Assembly (NCBI RefSeq): GCF_022539505.1
Contig: NC_061508.1
Coordinates: 91,119,276-91,183,275, forward strand
Origin: Lolium rigidum
Taxonomy: Eukaryota > Streptophyta > Magnoliopsida > Poales > Poaceae
Direction: 5' to 3'
Length of the DNA stretch: 64,000 bases
The first letter of the stretch is position 1. Each line of letters begins with the position of its first letter. The position numbers were made by a program, and so were the translations under genes. The notes beneath the pieces were generated by a model, which was not told where the DNA came from, searched no databases, and worked only from the letters and a program-made list of their open reading frames with translations. Positions 11,206-21,484 of the stretch are shown in pieces.

Positions 11206-11441
11206 CATGCGAACCGGCGCTCCCGATGGGAGTAATAGTCTTCATGTCTTCTCGGGTTCCAGCGAACCGGCGCTCCCGATGGGAGTAATAGTCTTCACGT
11301 CTTCTCGGGTTCCAGCGAACCGGCGCTCCCGATGGGAGTAATAGTCTTCACGTCTTCTCGGGTTCCAGCGAACCGGCGCTCCCGATGGGAGTAATAGTCT
11401 TCACGTCTTCTCGAATTCCAACGAACTAGCGCTCCCGATGG
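11206..11441. repeat. 53-bp tandem repeat carrying the CTCCCGATGGGAG hairpin (element A)
   Basis: GCTCCCGATGGGAGTAA recurs at 11,219, 11,272, 11,325, 11,378 and 11,431, spaced exactly 53 bp. The middle units are almost identical. The intervening segment contains TAGTCTTCACGTCTTCTCG. The hairpin is the same word found in the double-hairpin cassettes of A and C. Confidence 0.9.
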
Positions 11442-11474
11442 GAGTAACCGCAATAGTTTCGAAGATAATCCACG

Positions 11475-12650
11475 CGGCACCTGGCTGACTCAGCCGATGA
11501 AAAGGACGCGGTTGACATGGCCGATCCGCGGCGGGTGAGCATCCGAATATATCGGGTTCGTAATGTCGGGTCTGCGGCAGGCGAGCCCCCGAGCAAGAAG
11601 AATGCGCGATGGCGGGCGCGGTCGTCCGAGCAGAGTAGTCGAAGATTTTCCATCTGATAATCTTTGCGTCGGACGATGAGCGGCACTTGGTCTGCGATCG
11701 GGTCGGATTTTACTCAGCTGCATTGCGGTCGCCAAGTCGCTATCGAGTATTCCATTGTGTCGCTGCGCTGCCAAGGTTCGCGAACCGTCGCGTGTCTGAT
11801 GATCCTGGAGGCCAACGAAGATACACCGACCAAGCAGCCGAAAGATTTGGTTGACCGTGAGACTATGCTGTATATGCAGGATCGATGCGTCCTTATCAAC
11901 CTGCTATCTCCATCATGAAGAAATAGTGAAGCTGTATTTGAGCGAGTCGTATTGGGGTCTCTCCGGCGCGTCTCGCGGATGCATGCGCGTAGCTTCCAGC
12001 CGAACTTCTTTTTCCCTTAGCTTCGCCGGCAGTCTTGATATTCCGTTTTTTGCTGATTTCTTTCCAAAGTGTGCTCTAGCTTGATTAATCTGCATCCGAC
12101 CAGTACGTCGGGTTTCCATTCAGGCAACGCCTCTCGTGAATGTCAGCTTCTTTGTTTCCTTCAGTCGAATCTTCAAGGGACTGTGAGTCCCGAGGTTCGT
12201 TGTAATATACGAACAAGGTTCGTGACGATGCAGTTCGGGTATCCCGAATTACTGCAATTCTTCAAAACTTGAGTCTTCATACGACAGGCGTAGCTGAGTA
12301 ATTACGCCATCCAAGATAGTTGGTGCGGCGGGCGCAGCTGAAGTAATTGCGCCATCCAAAATAGCCCATGCGGCGCCTTGGCTGACGTGGCCGATGAAGA
12401 GGACGCGGTTGATGTGGCCAATCCGCGACGGGTGAGCATCCGAATATATCGGGTCCGTAATGTCGGGTCCGCGGCAGGCGAGCCCCAGTATAACGAGTGT
12501 GTGACGGTGGGCGCGGTCAGCCGAGCAGAGCAGTTGACGGGGCGAGCACCCGAATATATCGGGTCCGCGATGTCGGGTCCATGGCTGGCGAACTCTTGAG
12601 TAAGACGAGTGCGCCATGACGAGCGCGGTCGACCGAGCAGAGCAGTCGAA
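11475..12650. repeat. Three dispersed copies of a ~110-165-bp unit (element A)
   Basis: Segments near 11,475-11,640 and 12,370-12,535, and a shorter one at 12,541-12,650, share GGTGAGCATCCGAATATATC, TAATGTCGGGTC and CCGAGCAGAG. The ~730 bp between the first two (11,641-12,369) shows no coding frame I can support. Confidence 0.75.
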
Positions 12651-13535
12651 GCTTAGCCCGATCTGTAGTTATATTACGGCGCAAAAAGGTATCTGCTGCC
12701 ATAAACGTGGTATTTGACGGAAACATTGGCCAGACTCCGCACGACAGTAAGATGATAGTGTCGTCTAGTCGGCTCCGTCTCTTCTTTTTATTTCCCCGCA
12801 AAGCACGACCAATGTGCAACTTAGCTGTAGACGATGATGAGGGATTTCGCCCGCATAACTCATCGGACTTGATCGGAACTTGTTGATGATGTTGCTAACT
12901 GATCCCGCCCGGAGCCTGGCTAGAAGTAATAGACACATCGGAGTAGTTCAAACTTGTTCCGTTGTAGCGGCCGTGGCGAAATCGAAGTACTATTCCAAGT
13001 TGTCCAGCCAGTCTAGTAACTCGCCGATACGTAATCGTCGGGTCTTTGTCTCAGTCTTCAAAAGCATTGGCTTGTACGTACGGGCTACAATTTTTTAGCA
13101 TCCTGGTACTTGTCCCGATCCAGGTCCCAATGAACAAATTTCTAATCCCAGATCGGACGAACCAAAGTGCTACTATTTTCTTCCTTTCCTTCACGGGAAC
13201 ATCTTCTTGTATTATCGGGATCTGACCGGCTGTAGGTTCTTCTCACGATTCTTTTCTTTGCATGGTCCTTTCCTTCGGAGCATCGCGCATCAGATGGCCA
13301 GTTGCTGCAGCTTCTTGATACTTGTCCCGAGGACGCTTCTTCTTGATTTGGCAGATTTAACCAGCTGACCCTGTCGATGTTTGATAGCGATAACCAGTTG
13401 ATGCGTACTGCAGATCTTCACCAAACCGGATCCGATCATGATGAGATTCGATTAGAAGATTGTTGAAGATGGCGATAAGGGATCCCGCCCGGATGACGTG
13501 ATCCAGTCGACGCAATTCCCACAGACGGCGCCAAT
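12651..13535. other. Element A internal sequence without recognisable content
   Basis: No gag, pol, antisense exon or tandem array is visible here. Short ORFs on either strand show no motif. It may be the A leader region next to the primer-binding site. Confidence 0.6.
13516..13533 (-). promoter_or_regulatory. Primer-binding site of element A
   Basis: Immediately inside the 5' LTR the minus strand reads TGGCGCCGTCTGTGGGAA. This is a primer-binding sequence common in grass gypsy elements and fixes the element orientation. Confidence 0.8.
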
Positions 13536-14016
13536 TGACGAGGCGGTTCCTCGGCAATGCCCACCATGAGGGGCTTGGGTTTTTAGAGAAAGGCGACGAC
13601 GGAAGTTCCGGGAGCGAGGCGGTACACGACGTACCCAGGTTCACGCCCCCGCGGTGGAGGGTCGCTACGTCCTGCTAGCAATCCACTATATGAATATATG
13701 TATATGGGGTGCCGCCATAGGCGGAGTTGTTGGATCTAGTCTAGTTCTAATCCGCGGGTTGCGGTGTCTAGGCGTGTCGCCTCTATGATTATGTTTCTGG
13801 TTGTATGTCCCTAAGGGGTGCCCCTGCTTGGCTTTATATATCAGCCAAGCTAGGGTTTACAAGAGTCCTAGTAGGATTCATATTGGAGTCTTCTTTCCTT
13901 GTAGTCCAAGTTGAGGTGCGTGCAGGTCCAGCTCGTCGAGTCCTCGTGCTGGTCCACCTTCATAGTTTGCACCGGGTATGGCAATGTCGAGTACCCGAAG
14001 GGTTATGCCCGCGTCA
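13536..14016 (-). repeat. 5' LTR of element A
   Basis: The intact copy (481 bp) runs from TGACGAGG to GCGTCA on the plus strand. A TATATAAAG core promoter motif on the minus strand lies at about 13,831-13,840. It directly abuts the primer-binding site at its left end and the AAGGA target duplication at its right end. Confidence 0.92.
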
Positions 14017-14021
14017 AAGGA

Positions 14022-14776
14022 CCTACCAAGGAATTGGCAAGCCCCGGAAGTTGATTTCCTATCATCCTTGTCACCCGCCCAATCCGCATCGGTATATCCA
14101 TTGAGAATAAAACTTGAGCCTTTGGGGTACCAAATACCATATCTTGGGGTATCAACCAAATATCGAAAGATTCTTTTGAGAGCCATCATGTGGCTCTCCT
14201 TAGGAGAAGCTTGATACCTTGCACACACACCAACACTCAACACTATGTCCGGTCTAGATGCACAAAGGTAAAGCAAGGATCCAATCATGGAGCGATATAC
14301 CTTTTGATCCACCTCTTTACCATTGGGATCTAGTGCAAGATGACATTTGGTGACCATAGGAGTGGCCACACCCTTCATCTCGGTCATTTTGAACCTCTTG
14401 AGCATGTCTTGGAGATATTTTGCTTGATTGATGAAGGTTCCTTCCCTCAATTGCTTGATCTCAAAACCAAGGAAGAACTTCATCTCTCCCATCATAGACA
14501 TCTCAAACCTATCGGTCATAAGCTTTGAGAATTCATCATTGAAAGCTTTGTTAGTAGAGCCAAAGATAATATCATCAACATATAATTGGCAAACGAAAAG
14601 CTCCCCATTGACCCTCTTAGTAAAAAGAGTGGGGTCGATTAGCCTAACATCAAACCCACGGTCTACCAACAATTCCTTAAGGTGCTCGTACCAAGCTCTA
14701 GGAGCTTGTTTGAGACCATAAAGTGCTTTATCAAGCTTGTAGACATGGTTAGGAAAGTTGAGATCCTCGAACCCCG
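14022..14776 (-). CDS. pol: Copia pol: second half of reverse transcriptase and start of RNase H
   Basis: After the frameshift the RT continues with [15 protein letters not shown] and the catalytic YVDDIIFGS. The thumb/connection motifs follow ([24 protein letters not shown]). RNase H then begins with [16 protein letters not shown] and is cut at FLGRS, where element A entered. The ORF readable on the genomic strand runs on into A's LTR, but those residues (from DAGITLRV onward) are not copia. The break is exactly at the AAGGA duplication (14,017-14,021). Confidence 0.92.
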
Positions 14777-17077
14777 GGGTTGCTTAACATAAACCTCTTC
14801 ATGCAAAGGACCATTAAGAAATGCACTTTTCACATCCATTTGTTGTAACTTAAAGTTATGATGCGAAGCATAAGCAAGAAGGATACGGATGGACTCAAGG
14901 CGAGCCACGGGAGCATAGGTTTCTCCAAAGTCAATTCCCTCAACTTGAGAGAACCCTTGAGCCACCAATCTTGCCTTGTTCCTCACAACATTTCCAAACT
15001 CATCTTGTTTGTTCTTGAAAATCCATTTAGTGCCTATAACATTGCGGCACTCCTTTGGCTTCTTTACTAAGGTCCACACTTTGTTGCGCTTGAAGTTGTT
15101 GAGTTCTTCATGCATAGCTTCCAACCAATCCGAATCTTCAAGGGCTTCAAATACTTTCTTGGGTTCCACTAAGGAGATATAAGCATGATGATGGCTAAAG
15201 TTAGCCAATTGCCTTCTTGTGGAAATCTTTGCCCTTACATCACCAAGAACCTTGTCATGAGTGTGTCCGCGAAGTTCGAGGTTCCTATCTCTTCTTGCTA
15301 GACGACGGGCCTCGATCTCCTCCTTGGTCTTTCTTGGCCTTGGAGGTGTCACTTGATCAACTTGATCATTTGGGTCCCCGTCTTTACCTTGAACTTGAGC
15401 TTCCTCAATTGCTTGGGGTTGCTCATTCTCATGTGCTTGCTCTTGAACAATATTCGGAGAAGGGCAAGAGATGATTGGATCCTCATTGGAGCCATCATGA
15501 ATGCTTGGTTGATCTTGACCTTGATCTTGTCCTTGATCTTGCACACAAGAGGGAGGGTCTTGTTCTTGTTCTTGGGTTGGTGCATCATTTGCTTCACTAG
15601 GTAGGGTTTGTTGATGTTGAGAAGATGAGGGCTCCACCGTGGTAGAGCATAGTTCTTCCCGAGACGCCACACCGTGTCCCTCAATGGGGCGGAAAAATCC
15701 CACACCCATTATTACTATGGCATATTGAGGTATTTCATCACCTGCACAAACATTAACTTGCCCCACTTGGGAGCCATCATTTTCTTCGAACTTCACACTA
15801 CAAGATTCAATGATAATCCCGGAGGATACATCAAAGATTCTATAAGTGTGAGATTCGGCACCGTAACCAACAAATATACCCTCCAAAGCTTTAGGAGCAA
15901 ATTTAGACAAACGAACTCCTTTGATTTTGTAGAAACACTTACACCCGAACACCTTGAAGTATGAGATATTAGGCTTGTTCCCAGAGATTATTTCATATGG
16001 AGTCTTGTTCAAGCCCTTGCGGAGATAGAGCCGGTTAGAGGAGTGGCAAGCGGTGGAGATGGCTTCCGCCCAAAATTTATAGCGGGATTTATACTCCGCC
16101 ATCATAGATTTTGCCATATCCATAAGAGTCCGGTTCTTCCTCTCCGCTACACCATTTTGTTGAGGGGTGTAAGCAGCGGAATATTGATGTCGAATCCCCT
16201 CATCACTAAGAAAATCATTGAGTGTATAGTTCTTGAACTCGGAGCCGTTGTCACTTCTTATTGCCATAATGAGGAGGTTGTGTTGGCGTTGCACCTCAGT
16301 AGCAAACTCAATGAATATTTGGTGAGTCTCATCCTTCGTCTTGAGGAAGTAGACCCAAGTGTATCTTGAGTAGTCATCAACAATCACCAAGCAATGTTTC
16401 TTCGCACCAAGACTTGCATGAGTAACGGGACCAAAGAGATCCACATGAAGGAGCTCCAAGATCCTCTTGGAAGAGATGATAGTCTTGCTTGGATGCGGAG
16501 AGTCATGCATTTTGCCTTCAACACAAGCCCTACAAACACGATCTTTGGCAAAAGACACATTTTCCATTAGTCCCACAATATGGTTCCCCTTGTGAAGACT
16601 TTGCAAAGTTCTCATGTTGACATGGGCTAGGCGGCGATGCCACAACCAACCCACGTCCGCCTTTCCGAATAGGCACATCGCACTTGTCGTGGTGGTCCCC
16701 GAAAAGTCCACCACATACAAGTTGTGTTCGCGATACCCAACGAAAGCGACTTTTAGAGTCTTGCTCCACAAGAGGACCACAATATCATTATCAATAAAGA
16801 CGGCGAAACCCATCTTGCCAAGGGCGAAAACGGAAAGCAAATTGTAACCAAGGGTTTTGACAAGCATGACATCCACAAGAGTAATGTTGTGTGCAACCAC
16901 AACCTTGCCAAAACCCAATACCTCGGATGTAGAATTATCGCCAAAGGAGACGGTGATATAATTTATGTTAGGCCTCAACTCCTTGACGAGGTTCTTGCCG
17001 CCGGTCATATGACTTGTACATCCACTATCAAGTACCCATTTTGAACCTCCAGCTGACATAGTCCTACATGAGATCAA
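14776..17077 (-). CDS. pol: Copia pol: protease, integrase, first half of reverse transcriptase
   Basis: The frame opens at the aspartic protease motif [11 protein letters not shown] (residues ~16-26). Integrase follows, with the zinc-binding HRRLAH...CRACVEGK pattern at ~145-190 and the DDE triad in DLFGP, SDNGSEF and NGVAERKNR at ~215-320. A Gln/Glu/Pro-rich linker precedes the copia RT N-terminus ([44 protein letters not shown]). The frame is lost in a C/G run at about 14,776-14,783, where the expected KQPPGF motif lacks one base. The remaining ORF to 14,663 is out of frame. All catalytic residues visible in protease and integrase are present, so inactivation here is by frameshift only. 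Confidence 0.92.
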
Positions 17078-18422
17078 TTCTTGGATTTAGGTACCCATTT
17101 CTCAATGGGTCCTCTTTTGTTAGCAACAAGGGTCTTTGGGACCCAAATAGACCAAGCAACATAACCATCATATGGGCCAACATATTTAGCATAAACATCA
17201 CCATAATAATCTTTAAATAAAACATAGTGAGGGTTAGCAATTCCCGCATCATCATCATTAATGGTTTTGCCCTTGGAGGCTTCACCATTAGTGACGGCTT
17301 TCTTCCTCTCTTGTGCAGGCTTGGCCTTTTGCTTGTTTGCCTTCTTTGCCTTGGCATTATAACCTAGGCCCTCCTTCCCATTGTTTGATCTTTGCTTACT
17401 CAAAAGATCATCCAAAGAAAGTTTACTTTGGGGAGAAGAGGCCTTAGCAAGTTCATCCTTCAACCTAGCATTTTCCTCAACAATATTTGCATGATCACAT
17501 AGAGGAGTAGAGGTGCTAGGTATGTCATATGAAGCGAGCCTAATTTGAAGTTGCTCATAAGACTTGGAGAGGAGAGAGTATTCACTCTTCAAGGCTTTGT
17601 GTGCCTTGTCTAGATTATCTAGATCTCTCACAAGTTTCTCATGATCAACACCAAATTTGGCCTTTTCCTTTGTAAGCACTTTAGTCTTAGCTCTAGCAAG
17701 ATCTCTAGCTTTAGTGAGCTTGTTAATTTTATCTTGAGGATCTCCAAGATTTCCTAACCTCTCTTCAAGAGAGGCTATGGTTTCTTGGCTTTCCTTAAGG
17801 GCATTTCTAAGAGCATGTAGTTCAAGAGCATCTTCTCTCTCTATTTGGCATTTTTTCTCAAGAGTACCATTTAGTTGAGCCATACGAACCATGAGGTTTG
17901 AAACATGCTTTTTAGTATTACCTTGTAGGTTAAGAATGAAATCATCAAACTCTAGCATTTCTTGTTTCACTTTTAGACTAGCAAGATCAACCCCTAGATC
18001 ACTTGAAATGATAGGCATAGAGGGGTTAGGGGATGATACCTCGGAGGATTTAGCCATGAGGCAACTTTCTTCCTCCACATGAATGACCTCATTGGGGGAT
18101 TCACTTGGTGATGAAGAGTTAGTGGAGAGGGAGGCAAGAGCGACCAATCCATTAGAGATTGCATCTTCTTCATCATCAACATCATCATCTCCGGAGGTAT
18201 ACTCTTCTTGAGTGGATAGCACAATAGATGTGTCCAAGGAGGACCTTGCATGAAGCAATGTGCATTCTTGATATGAGGATTCTCATTGGGAGATTCAAAG
18301 AGAGATGAAGAGGGAATGATGGTGGTGACGATGGCGGCCACTTCCTTTGAGCTTTCTTCATCTTCATCATCACTAGAGCTTCCAACTTCATGGGAAGAAT
18401 ATTCTTCCCTAGTCACTAGCAC
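17074..18422 (-). CDS. Copia gag C-terminal coiled-coil extension
   Basis: Two overlapping frames cover this stretch. The first (18,422-17,994) has an acidic Asp/Glu/Ser segment and the second (18,258-17,074) has an acidic segment, a long heptad-rich coiled coil (residues ~130-290 of that frame) and a basic C-terminus. A frameshift near 18,250 separates them. It ends at a stop just before the protease region; the last motif ([15 protein letters not shown]) is one I associate with SIRE/Maximus gag-pol linkers. The long coiled-coil tail is typical of that lineage and absent from small copia elements. Its role in particle assembly is inferred. Confidence 0.75.
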
Positions 18423-19768
18423 AATTTTTGAGGGCCTCTTGCCCTTCTTGGTCTTGTTGTTGTAGAATTTCTTTTTGGGGGCTTTTGAATATTTGTCCTT
18501 TGAATCTTTGCTCTTCTCCTTGGGAATGAGCCTTCCACCATGAGTTTCCCTATTCTCATAGGGGCACTCGGCAATGAAATGGCGCTTGTCATTACAATTG
18601 TAGCAAGATCTTGTCCTTGGGCCCGAATTTGTGGACCCCCTTGAGTTGTTTCTCTTGATGTTGTCTTCCTTGGCCTTGGATGGGTCAACCCAAAAGAGTT
18701 AGCATGGAATGCCATGTGGTCATGGTAGTGGTGTTCCAAGTCTTCCGGATAGGACATACTCCAAGATGCCCTATAAGATTCTTGAGGAATCACTTCTTCA
18801 ACGGAGTTGACCGCCAAGGCAAGGTTGGACCCTTTTGTCATCCCAAGAGCTCGATTGCGAGAATCATGAGAATTTTGCTCAAGCACCTTGAGAGCTTGCA
18901 TCTCGTGCACGACTTGTTGAGAGGTGAGAGAGGAATAGCATTCCCTCCCGACAAGAGTCTTGACATCAATGGGTACAAACGGCATCATGCATTCAATGTA
19001 CTTCTCCTTGATCCAAGAGTCATTGATGTGGGTGGCACCAATAAGTCGGAAGGCATACGCAACGGTGAGAAGTCTTCCATACATGACTTCATGATCTTCA
19101 TCCGGTAGCTTCATGAAACCTTCGGCTTTATTCTTAAGAGCATTATACTTGTTCCTCCTCGTGCTCTCACTTCCAATGCAACTAGCGGACAAACCGTCCC
19201 AAGCTTCCTTGGCGGTGATGTAGTTCCAAACACGATGCAATTCCTTTATCCCCACACTAGTTTGAATCATGTGCAAGGCGGTGTTGTTGAGTTGACTATC
19301 AACCGCTTCTCTTCTAGTCAACTTGTCGGGGTTGTATGGCTTGAAGCCTTCCAAGATGATTCTCCAAAGTTCATTGGAGGCACTGCAAACATGAGAGCGA
19401 AACTCAAATTGCCAAGTATCAAAATTCTCAATGGAAAACTTAGGTGGGTCTCCCCGAATGTTCATATGGGGATGGGGAACTGGTATATCGGGAGATAGAA
19501 AAGGTGGAGCTACTCGATTGTAGCTCTCGCCTCCACTAGTTCCCCTAGGAGATGCAATGGGAGATTTGATAGTGTTTAAGTTATCACCTTCCACGGGTTT
19601 GGTAGAGGAGGGTAACTCCGAAGCATCTCCCTCTTCTAACGCACCCGTGTCCTTAACCTCTACACGGGAGCCTTGGGAGGGACCAGGAGCCAAAAGCTCG
19701 GCAATCATCTTTTTCATGCTTTCCATTTGGGCTTCCATGGAGGACTTCAACGAATTGAAGTCTTCCAT
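18416..19768 (-). CDS. gag: Copia gag, N-terminal part (frameshifted)
   Basis: This 450-codon frame starts with an ATG about 90 bp inside the 5' LTR. It encodes a copia capsid of the UBN2/DUF4219 kind: residues ~100-260 carry the conserved FDTWQFEFRSH, KEAWDGL and MYGRLLTVAYAFRL stretches. Around 18,680 the frame slips. The continuation in the next frame holds a CCHC zinc knuckle (CYNCNDKRHFIAEC, near 18,570-18,610) and then a Lys-rich stretch that leads into the acidic segment starting near 18,422. The last ~90 residues of the listed frame are therefore out-of-frame noise. Gag would form the nucleocapsid particle around element RNA. The start is chosen because it is the first ATG after the primer-binding site and begins a Met/Glu-rich helix. 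Confidence 0.85.
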   Translation of the reverse strand: MEDFNSLKSSMEAQMESMKKMIAELLAPGPSQGSRVEVKDTGALEEGDASELPSSTKPVEGDNLNTIKSPIASPRGTSGGESYNRVAPPFLSPDIPVPHPHMNIRGDPPKFSIENFDTWQFEFRSHVCSASNELWRIILEGFKPYNPDKLTRREAVDSQLNNTALHMIQTSVGIKELHRVWNYITAKEAWDGLSASCIGSESTRRNKYNALKNKAEGFMKLPDEDHEVMYGRLLTVAYAFRLIGATHINDSWIKEKYIECMMPFVPIDVKTLVGRECYSSLTSQQVVHEMQALKVLEQNSHDSRNRALGMTKGSNLALAVNSVEEVIPQESYRASWSMSYPEDLEHHYHDHMAFHANSFGLTHPRPRKTTSRETTQGGPQIRAQGQDLATIVMTSAISLPSAPMRIGKLMVEGSFPRRRAKIQRTNIQKPPKRNSTTTRPRRARGPQKLC

Positions 19769-19846
19769 GGAGACCGTCTTAGCGGCCCTTCCGAAGACTC
19801 CTCGTTCGGCATACTCTTAGGCGGTTAAGCCCGAAATAAGAGCCGA

Positions 19847-19858
19847 GGCTCGATACCA
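19847..19858 (-). promoter_or_regulatory. Primer-binding site, initiator-Met tRNA type
   Basis: Directly inside the LTR the minus strand reads TGGTATCGAGCC. The copia standard complementary to initiator tRNA-Met is TGGTATCAGAGC, so one A seems to be missing. The position two bases from the LTR end supports the call. Confidence 0.7.
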
Positions 19859-19860
19859 AT

Positions 19861-21119
19861 TGAAAGGATCGTATGCCGCACCTAGAGGGGGGTGAATAGG
19901 TGCTAACCAATTTTTAGTTCTTTTTCAATTTAGGCTTGACACAAAGGTAAATTCTCTAGATATGCAACTAAGTGAATTTACCTATATGACAAGATAAGCA
20001 ACTAAGCACGATATAGCTACACAATATAAGAGATAGAATAGGATAGAGGTAACCGAGAGTGGAGCACGCGATGACACGGAGATGATTCCCGTAGTTCCCT
20101 TCCTTTGCAAGAAGGTACGTCTACGTTTGGAGGAGTGTGGTTGCTACGAAAGCCAAACCAACGACCACGAAGGCTTCACTCGGATCTCCCGTGAGCAACG
20201 CCACGAAGGCCTAGCCCACTTCCACTAAGGGATTTCCTCGAGGCGGAAACCGGGCCTTTACAAGGTTCTTGGGGCACACATCCACAAGCTGAATTGGAGG
20301 CTCCCAAATCTGTAACAATACAACAATCAACAACAACACATCAACACAAATCAACTAGGGAACCAAATAGGAACACTAGCATGAGATCCCTCAAACAAAT
20401 GAGGGGGAAATGAAAAACGCTTCGGTGAGGATGTAGATCGGTGGCTTCTCCTTTGAATCTCCAAAGATCAAGAGCTTTGGTTGGGGGAGGAAGGAGATCT
20501 TGCAAATCTTGTGTTTCTTGAGGTGGCTCTAATGGAGGTGAAGCTTGGCAGATTTCTTCTGCAATGATTGAGCAAAGGGGGAAGGAAGAAGAAGGGGGGT
20601 ATAAATACCCCTCCCCAAAATCCAGCCGTTGGGCCTTCCGGGGGCCCGGATAATCCGGCCTAAGTTAGGGCCGGATAATCCGCCCCCCCCCCCCGGATAA
20701 TCCGGCCTCCTGGTACAAACCAGGACAATGTCCGGCCAAATATCCGGCCACTATCCAGACTTGCTTTTCTTTAGGTCCTTAGCCGTTTTCGAGGGGGCCG
20801 GATATTCCTGAAATGTCCGGCCCGGATAATCCGGCCCTGGGACAAAACCGGGACAATATCCGGGCAATTGTCCGGCCCCTATCTTAGTTGCTTTTCCTCA
20901 AGTCCTTAGCCGAAAAACTGAGGGCCGGATATTTTGGAAATATCCGGCCCGGATTATCCGGCCTGATGAACTTTTTGCTGATTCTTTTTGACAGCACTGA
21001 CCACATCCAACACACATACACATATATCTATATAATCCATGTACCACTTAAACAAACATTAGTGTATCACATACATTGACATCAAACACTCAAAACATAA
21101 TATGAGAGATGTTCTTTCA
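19861..21119 (-). repeat. Copia 5' LTR
   Basis: On the minus strand the LTR opens TGAAAGAACATC at 21,119 and closes GATCCTTTCA at 19,861, giving a TGAAAG/CTTTCA terminal inverted repeat. It is about 1,259 bp. The U3 part (20,640-20,965) is packed with CCGGATAATCCGG palindromes. A TATA-like box follows near 20,600, and a primer-binding site lies just inside. The partner LTR is not in the window, so the boundaries rest on terminal motifs and the primer-binding site rather than on a pairwise match. Confidence 0.8.
20600..20607 (-). promoter_or_regulatory. LTR TATA box of the copia element
   Basis: The minus strand reads TATTTATA inside a GC-rich context (GGGG on each side). It lies downstream of the palindrome-rich U3 and about 740 bp from the LTR end, as expected for a core promoter. 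The surrounding 16 bp is nearly self-complementary. Confidence 0.55.
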
Positions 21120-21484
21120 CTAGCTACTGCTTCAAGCACAATTGTTAAATCGCGATGATGAGTAGTGAAATTCCCGTGCCATGTTCTTGGACAGTTCTTC
21201 CACATCCAGTGCAAACAATCGATGCTCCTAATCATGCGTGGTCATCCCCTTGCTCCATTCATCGCCATCAATGTGTGTCCTCCTCATTTGGAGCACAAAG
21301 GTAGTGAGCTCCAAAGACACGGATCAATATATTCACAAATACACGCACAAGCTTGAGTGTAGTATCTTCCCCAATGCATGCAAATATACTCATCGGTTTC
21401 ATCGGCGGTAATACAATAGCCTTTAATCCTCATTGCGGCAAAAAAAGTGGTAGGTGGTAAAATCCGTAATAAGGTCAGCGGCAT
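21120..21484 (-). pseudogene. PIF/Harbinger transposase fragment
   Basis: Read on the minus strand in shifting frames, this stretch encodes AAMRIKGYCITADETDEY, then GEDTTLKLVRVFV, FGAHYLCAPNEED and SIDCLHWMWKNCPRTWHG followed by TIVLEAVAS. This order matches plant Harbinger-type nucleases (PF04827), and the Asp in SIDC is the first catalytic acid. Frameshifts and stops show decay. The copia element begins just past the LEAVAS codons, so it probably inserted into this gene. The outermost ~70 bp (from 21,417) also lie in the left arm of the inverted duplication. Confidence 0.72.

Larger units (their letters stand above)
1926..14016 (-). mobile_element. Element A: non-autonomous gypsy-like LTR element inserted in copia RNase H
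   Basis: The outer ends are TGACGAGG at 1,926 and GCGTCA at 14,016, flanked by AAGGA on both sides (1,921-1,925 and 14,017-14,021). The element lies on the minus strand, with the 5' LTR on the right (13,536-14,016), a primer-binding site just inside, and the 3' LTR on the left. Element B splits the 3' LTR after 19 bp. The internal ~4 kb has no gag, pol or antisense gene, only arrays of short tandem repeats. LTR ends and the CCCGAAGGGTTATGCC word resemble the Tat element C, so A looks like a pol-less partner of that lineage. I count about eight mismatches between the two ~480-bp LTRs, which points to a fairly recent insertion. Confidence 0.9.
1..21119 (-). mobile_element. SIRE/Maximus-type Ty1-copia retrotransposon (host of A and B)
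   Basis: A minus-strand copia element is recognised from gag, protease, integrase, RT and RNase H in copia order. Its 5' LTR lies at 19,861-21,119, and a 5-bp flank (CTAGC) follows at 21,120. The internal region is interrupted at 1,926-14,016 by element A. Joining 14,022 to 1,925 restores the RNase H frame exactly across the AAGGA duplication. The 3' LTR (start TGAAAGAACATC on the minus strand) is not seen between 1,532 and 1, so the left end lies outside the window or has been replaced. The long coiled-coil gag extension and long 3' non-coding region resemble the SIRE/Maximus lineage; that assignment is from memory of the family. Several frameshifts make the copy non-functional as it stands. 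Confidence 0.88.

Noticed and set aside
9934..11441. Regular 28-, 29- and 53-bp direct repeats resembling a CRISPR array
   Set aside because: Units are contiguous without unique spacers, no cas genes exist and the context is a plant retroelement.
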